64,000 nt of DNA from ZC4RG29 sp964521255 (GTDB lineage: Bacteria > Bacteroidota > Bacteroidia > Cytophagales > Cyclobacteriaceae): NCBI GenBank assembly GCA_964521255.1, contig CAZFRM010000004.1, positions 62,001 to 126,000 of the forward strand, written 5' to 3'. Shown here one piece after another: positions 60,685-64,000 of the stretch. The translations under genes and the position numbers were made by a program. Every line of letters starts with the position of its first letter. Positions within the stretch are counted from its first letter, which is position 1. Under the pieces are notes generated by a model. It was not told the DNA's origin, made no database searches, and saw only the letters and a program-made list of their open reading frames with translations.

Positions 60685-62500
60685 ACATGGCTTTCGGCTT
60701 CCGGACGAAGCTGAATTAACGGCCCTTGCCAATCAATTTTTTGCTGCGCTTCCAAAAAATCAACTGCCTCTTCAAGGTCAAAGTGAAAGTGATTTTACCA
60801 GGTCAGGCGAGTCTTCAATTCCTCACCATATTCCCAGGTCGGTAACAGGAAGCGGAGCATCTCCATCAGCGTCAGGACATGCTGCTGAATTTAATGTTAA
60901 AGATCCCCCTACCAGTTTACCCGATCCGCATTTTGCCGGGAAGGGTCTTATTCCGCCTTCAGTAGCCGGGAGTGGTAAATCACCGGGTTCATTCCATTTG
61001 AAAGATAAGAATGCTAAAGCCAATGGAGATTCTTCTTCGGCAGTTGAAGATCCGCTATTTAATGGTCAGCGTTTATTCGAAGGCGCACTGCCTTATGAAA
61101 ACGAATTAAAAGAAATTCTAAAATCAGTTCAAAGTTATTTTCCGGGTAATCATTTACCCTTTGATATAGCTGCTCCTGGGGTCGATCCCTTCTTCTATTT
61201 TTTAACGGGAAAGAATTTTGCATCCACTGCTGGTATTTCAACAAATTCTTTTTCTCCAAAAAAACATTTGGATTTTAAGCCACCTTTTGATGTTAACCAG
61301 GTCAGGAAGGACTTCCCCATTTTGCATCAGTCAGTAAATGGCAGGCCGTTGGTATGGCTGGACAACGCAGCCACTACGCAGAAACCCCGGCAGGTTATTG
61401 AGCGTCTCAGTTATTTTTATGAGCATGAAAATTCAAACATTCATCGCGCAGCGCATGAGCTGGCGGCCCGGGCAACGGATGCTTATGAGGCTGCTCGCGG
61501 AAAGGTGCAGGGATTTCTGAATGCGTCTTCTCCAAATGAAATTGTATTTGTCCGCGGATCCACGGAAGCAATAAATCTGGTAGCACAAAGCTGGGGTGAT
61601 CAAAATTTAAAACAGGGAGATGAAATCGTTATCAGTCACCTGGAGCATCACGCCAACATTGTACCCTGGCAGCAATTGGCTCAAAAGAAAGCATTGAGAT
61701 TGCGCGTAATTCCAGTTGATGATGATGGTCAGATTTTATTGGATGAATACAGCAAATTGTTAGGACCCAGAACGAAGCTGGTTTCTGTTACCCAGGTTTC
61801 CAATGCTTTGGGTACCGTTACACCGGTAAAGAAAATTATAGAGATGGCGCACCAGGCAGGAGCAAAAGTACTGGTTGATGGCGCACAGGCTGTTTCTCAT
61901 ATGCGCGCCGATGTTCGCTACCTGGATTGTGACTGGTATGTTTTCTCCGGCCATAAAGTATTTGGTCCCACAGGCATTGGTGTGCTCTATGGCAAGGAAG
62001 CATTGTTGAATGAAACGCAGCCTTGGCAGGGCGGAGGTAATATGATTGCTGATGTGACGTTTGACCATACAACATATCAGCAAGCTCCGTCACGCTACGA
62101 AGCCGGTACCGGAAATATTGCTGATGCGGTGGGGCTAGGCGCTGCAATTGATTATGTCAATAAGATAGGAATAGATTTTATTCAGCAATACGAACATGCG
62201 CTGTTAGGCTATGCGACCAACCTGCTTAAAGATGTTCCCGGTTTAAGACTGATCGGTACAGCGCCAGAGAAAGCCGGCGTGTTGTCATTTATACTGGATG
62301 GTTTTAAGACGGAAGATGTGGGCGGGCTGCTTAACCAGGAAGGCATAGCGGTTCGGTCGGGTCATCATTGTGCACAACCTATTCTGAGAAGATTTGGAGT
62401 GGAATCCACCATTCGTCCCAGCCTGGCTTTTTACAATACCTGTGAAGACATTGATGCGTTGGTAAAAGCATTGTATAACCTGAGGCAGTACCGTATTTAA
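60668..62500 (+). CDS. Cysteine desulfurase with encapsulin-targeting N-terminal extension
   Basis: 610 residues. Residues 1-205 are a disordered-looking, Pro/Ser/Gly-rich extension; residues 206-610 are a SufS-type cysteine desulfurase (group II). PLP lysine is Lys430 in FSGHKVFGPTG, the catalytic Cys is Cys568 in RSGHHCAQPILRR, and the DNAATTQKPRQVI start and DGAQAVSHMRADV motifs are present. Two near copies of a motif, IPRSVTGSGASPSA (55-68) and IPPSVAGSGKSPGS (95-108), occur in the extension; family 2A cargo carries such targeting motifs. It takes sulfur from cysteine, making alanine and persulfide/sulfane sulfur, probably inside the shell. Confidence 0.96.
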   Translation: MSTNTEHGFRLPDEAELTALANQFFAALPKNQLPLQGQSESDFTRSGESSIPHHIPRSVTGSGASPSASGHAAEFNVKDPPTSLPDPHFAGKGLIPPSVAGSGKSPGSFHLKDKNAKANGDSSSAVEDPLFNGQRLFEGALPYENELKEILKSVQSYFPGNHLPFDIAAPGVDPFFYFLTGKNFASTAGISTNSFSPKKHLDFKPPFDVNQVRKDFPILHQSVNGRPLVWLDNAATTQKPRQVIERLSYFYEHENSNIHRAAHELAARATDAYEAARGKVQGFLNASSPNEIVFVRGSTEAINLVAQSWGDQNLKQGDEIVISHLEHHANIVPWQQLAQKKALRLRVIPVDDDGQILLDEYSKLLGPRTKLVSVTQVSNALGTVTPVKKIIEMAHQAGAKVLVDGAQAVSHMRADVRYLDCDWYVFSGHKVFGPTGIGVLYGKEALLNETQPWQGGGNMIADVTFDHTTYQQAPSRYEAGTGNIADAVGLGAAIDYVNKIGIDFIQQYEHALLGYATNLLKDVPGLRLIGTAPEKAGVLSFILDGFKTEDVGGLLNQEGIAVRSGHHCAQPILRRFGVESTIRPSLAFYNTCEDIDALVKALYNLRQYRI

Positions 62501-62537
62501 AGTTGATATCACTCGCTGAGAATTAAAGGAATCTTTC

Positions 62538-63362
62538 ATGTCAAATCTAAAAAGAGATTATTTTATTGATCTTTTGCACAAGACTCACAAAGCCGAGTGG
62601 GAGGCGAGTCCGCGTGCAACAGATGCTATTTCGTGGTTGCATAACCTGCTTGACTTCCTGTTCCCGAATCACCAGTTAAACAAGGTTTCCCTCTATCAGG
62701 GATTGTTAAAGAAAAGTCAGGCTGATCTGGAGAACATACTCTTGAGCTATTTGAATACAAAGGTTGTTGATGTTGAATTGGTCGTTACACAATTTTATGA
62801 TTCGCTTGAAGATATCTATCAGAGCCTGCGCCTGGATGCTAATTATATTTACGAAAGCGATCCTGCCGCTACGAGTCTTTATGAGGTTATTGTATCCTAT
62901 CCGGGTTTCTTCGCTATTGCGGTGTACCGGATATCGAACCGCTTATCTCAATTAGGCATACCCATTTTACCACGAATCATTAGTGAGCATGCACACGGTC
63001 AGACAGGCGTAGATATCCATCCCAGCGCCTCCATTGGTGTACCGTTTTTTATTGATCACGCTACCGGAATAGTTATTGGCGCCACCGCTATCATTGGAAA
63101 GTTTGTAAGTATTTACCAGGGTGTAACCTTAGGAGCTCTTCAGGTAAATAAAGAACGGTCTGCAGAAAAAAGACATCCAACGGTAGAGGATCACGTAGTT
63201 ATTTACGCAAGGTCTACCATCCTGGGTGGCGCTACCATAATTGGGCATCACAGTATAATAGGAGGAAGTGTTTTCTTGACGAAGAGCGTTGATCCCTACA
63301 CGCACGTTTTCAATACCCATAAGCTTCGCATGGAATCAAAACATCCTGAGACAATTAAATAG
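62538..63362 (+). CDS. Serine O-acetyltransferase
   Basis: 274 residues. After an alpha-helical N-terminal domain (about 1-150), the left-handed parallel beta-helix has hexapeptides, with HPSASIGVPFFIDHATGIVI, GATAIIGKFVSIYQGVTLGA, and HPTVEDHVVIYARSTILGGATIIGHHSIIGG. This is CysE/EpsC type. It makes O-acetylserine from serine and acetyl-CoA, the sulfide acceptor in cysteine synthesis. It follows the desulfurase gene by 37 bases and is likely in the same operon. The usual downstream sulfur genes are not seen before the next promoter. Confidence 0.94.
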   Translation: MSNLKRDYFIDLLHKTHKAEWEASPRATDAISWLHNLLDFLFPNHQLNKVSLYQGLLKKSQADLENILLSYLNTKVVDVELVVTQFYDSLEDIYQSLRLDANYIYESDPAATSLYEVIVSYPGFFAIAVYRISNRLSQLGIPILPRIISEHAHGQTGVDIHPSASIGVPFFIDHATGIVIGATAIIGKFVSIYQGVTLGALQVNKERSAEKRHPTVEDHVVIYARSTILGGATIIGHHSIIGGSVFLTKSVDPYTHVFNTHKLRMESKHPETIK

Positions 63363-63512
63363 ATTTTTCAATACCGCCTTTTCTTTCAAAGGCTTTTTAA
63401 GCAGCAATGATTTTTTGCAACATGAAATGATTGTCTTACAAGCGATGAGGAGCGGGCAGAAACCGCAATAATTATGTTTGTTTAATTGACAATGAAGTTA
63501 CTGTTAATAAAG

Positions 63513-63538
63513 TCTATAAAATCTATAGAATTTATTGG
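63513..63538. promoter_or_regulatory. 26-bp palindromic operator, site 3
   Basis: TCTATAAAATCTA then TAGAATTTATTGG, in register with sites at 50797 and 59538. It overlaps the -33 TTG (63535-63537) of the next promoter. Probably bound by the same repressor. Confidence 0.75.
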
Positions 63539-63564
63539 TTTATAAAAAAAACTTTTTACATTTG
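63535..63564 (+). promoter_or_regulatory. Bacteroidota-type promoter before second riboswitch
   Basis: TTG at 63535-63537 and TACATTTG at 63557-63564 with 19 bases between them, identical in spacing to the promoter at 50819. The operator site 3 overlaps the -33 element. Confidence 0.75.
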
Positions 63565-63610
63565 ACGCAGATTTAAAGACAAATCAATTCCCACCAAGAT
63601 TGATTTTATA

Positions 63611-63686
63611 GAAGAAGAGGGGAGAGTTCAGGCTCTGTGAACCTCTAGCAACCTGTTCCCACCAGACAAGGTGCTAATACCTGCCA
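63611..63686 (+). ncRNA. SAM-I (S-box) type riboswitch
   Basis: Conserved blocks GAGGGGAGAGTTCAGGCTC, GAACCTCTAGCAACC, then AGGTGCTAATACCTGCC, close to the first copy (50865-50934) and to the S-box consensus. The small P3/P4-like hairpins differ between copies, as expected for variable loops. It precedes a short leader ORF and an operon that begins at the window end. Confidence 0.87.
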
Positions 63687-63725
63687 ATGAAAAATTTGGA
63701 ACTATAAAATTTTATTAATGCGACT

Positions 63726-63806
63726 ATGAAAATCATTACGAACTCCCTAAGCAGAAGGTGGTGCATGCTTCACCCTATTTACTTTTCGACACGCTGTTGT
63801 TGTTAG
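63726..63806 (+). CDS. Short leader peptide ending Cys-Cys-Cys
   Basis: 26 codons from ATG 63726, beginning MKIITNSLSRRWCMLHPIYF and ending TRCCC before TAG (63804-63806). Three TGT codons (63795-63803) precede the stop, as in the ORF at 50967-51053, while the rest of the two peptides is unlike in sequence. So the Cys tract and not the whole peptide is conserved, which suits a role in pausing. Role by analogy with polycysteine leader peptides of mycobacteria. Confidence 0.75.
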   Translation: MKIITNSLSRRWCMLHPIYFSTRCCC

Positions 63807-63894
63807 TGCTCAGGAGGCAACGAAAGATTCTTTGTTGCTGATCTCATTGACAGATAAAATAAAGAAGTGAAAAACATCACTTCACATGGCTTCC

Positions 63895-63951
63895 GGATGC
63901 ACCGGTTCAAAAGATTTTTTGGTGGAAATCTTTGAACAGACGGTGCATTCC
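63895..63951 (+). promoter_or_regulatory. Long hairpin between leader ORF and next gene
   Basis: GGATGCACCG (63895-63904) plus GTTCAAAAGATTT (63905-63917) pair with AAATCTTTGAAC (63926-63937) and CGGTGCATTCC (63941-63951), with small bulges. A smaller GAAGTGA/TCACTTC hairpin is at 63864-63883. No U-tract follows. It might be the structure switched by ribosome position on the leader. Confidence 0.55.
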
Positions 63952-63994
63952 GCTGGCCGCCTAAAAATTTAACCGGATCATTTTAAAATTAAGT

Positions 63995-64000
63995 ATGAAT
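63995..64000 (+). CDS. Start of next gene, cut off by window end
   Basis: An ATG at 63995 followed by AAT is the first plausible start after the leader region. Only two codons are in the window, so the product cannot be named. From the promoter, riboswitch and leader it is expected to be a sulfur or methionine/cysteine metabolism gene. Confidence 0.35.

Overview
The window reads as a chromosome segment of a Bacteroidota bacterium, most likely of the Cytophagales type. Signs of this are promoters of the TTG-N19-TAnnTTTG kind, weak Shine-Dalgarno sequences, many secreted or lipid-anchored proteins with short Bacteroidota-style signal peptides, DUF4154/YfiR-like paralogs, PorT-like beta-barrels and the relaxed gene set (pst, pyrB/pyrR, aroA/aroB, prfB). 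Genus is not claimed.

Layout. 0.2-9.2 kb: a YfiR-like secreted protein, a Ppx/GppA phosphatase, an AsmA-like membrane protein, two response regulators (one sigma-54 dependent), and a set of small envelope/stress proteins (DUF5670-like, DUF1328, DUF2267, YtxH, CsbD, a coiled-coil lipoprotein) with a broken OmpA fragment. 9.2-25 kb: acyl-CoA carboxylase beta chain, M42 peptidase, two more YfiR-like genes, a BtuF-like protein, aroA, aroB, proline dehydrogenase, penicillin-binding protein 1C, an OmpA/SPOR-like protein, a cystathionine-beta-synthase-type enzyme, pyrB and pyrR. 25-33.3 kb: two tandem paralogous secreted proteins, an EVE protein, prfB with its programmed frameshift, an MFS transporter, a lysoplasmalogenase-like protein and an MgtC-like protein. 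33.3-38.3 kb: an A/T-rich accessory island with a two-gene module, a protein carrying two different PD-(D/E)XK nuclease domains tightly coupled to an SF1 (Upf1/Dna2-like) helicase; this is a candidate defence system. 38.4-49 kb: a 731-residue orphan, DinB and NTF2-like proteins, an ECF sigma/anti-sigma/DUF4097-like operon and the pstSCAB phosphate transporter.

49-64 kb is a sulfur/cysteine region and the most interesting part. An Rrf2-family regulator is divergent from an operon of an ATP-grasp ligase and a phytanoyl-CoA-dioxygenase-like enzyme. Further on come a UbiA-like protein, a hydrolase-fold protein with a replaced nucleophile, a YeiH-type transporter, a Bcp peroxiredoxin and a TlpA-like lipoprotein, then tRNA-Cys, a family 2A encapsulin shell, its cysteine desulfurase cargo, and serine acetyltransferase. 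A new transcript begins at the window end. Two SAM-I-type riboswitches (50.9 and 63.6 kb) are each followed by a short open reading frame ending in Cys-Cys-Cys-stop. The same 26-bp palindrome lies in front of both riboswitch transcripts, overlapping the -33 promoter element, and in front of tRNA-Cys. Together these suggest three layers of control: a repressor (probably the Rrf2 protein), SAM sensing and Cys-tRNA sensing.

Several dispersed repeat families lie between genes: a pair whose core is inverted relative to its arms, a 190-bp duplication, a pair with one copy carrying a nested palindromic insertion, and a duplicated gene tail. No CRISPR array, rRNA gene, transposase or integrase was seen.
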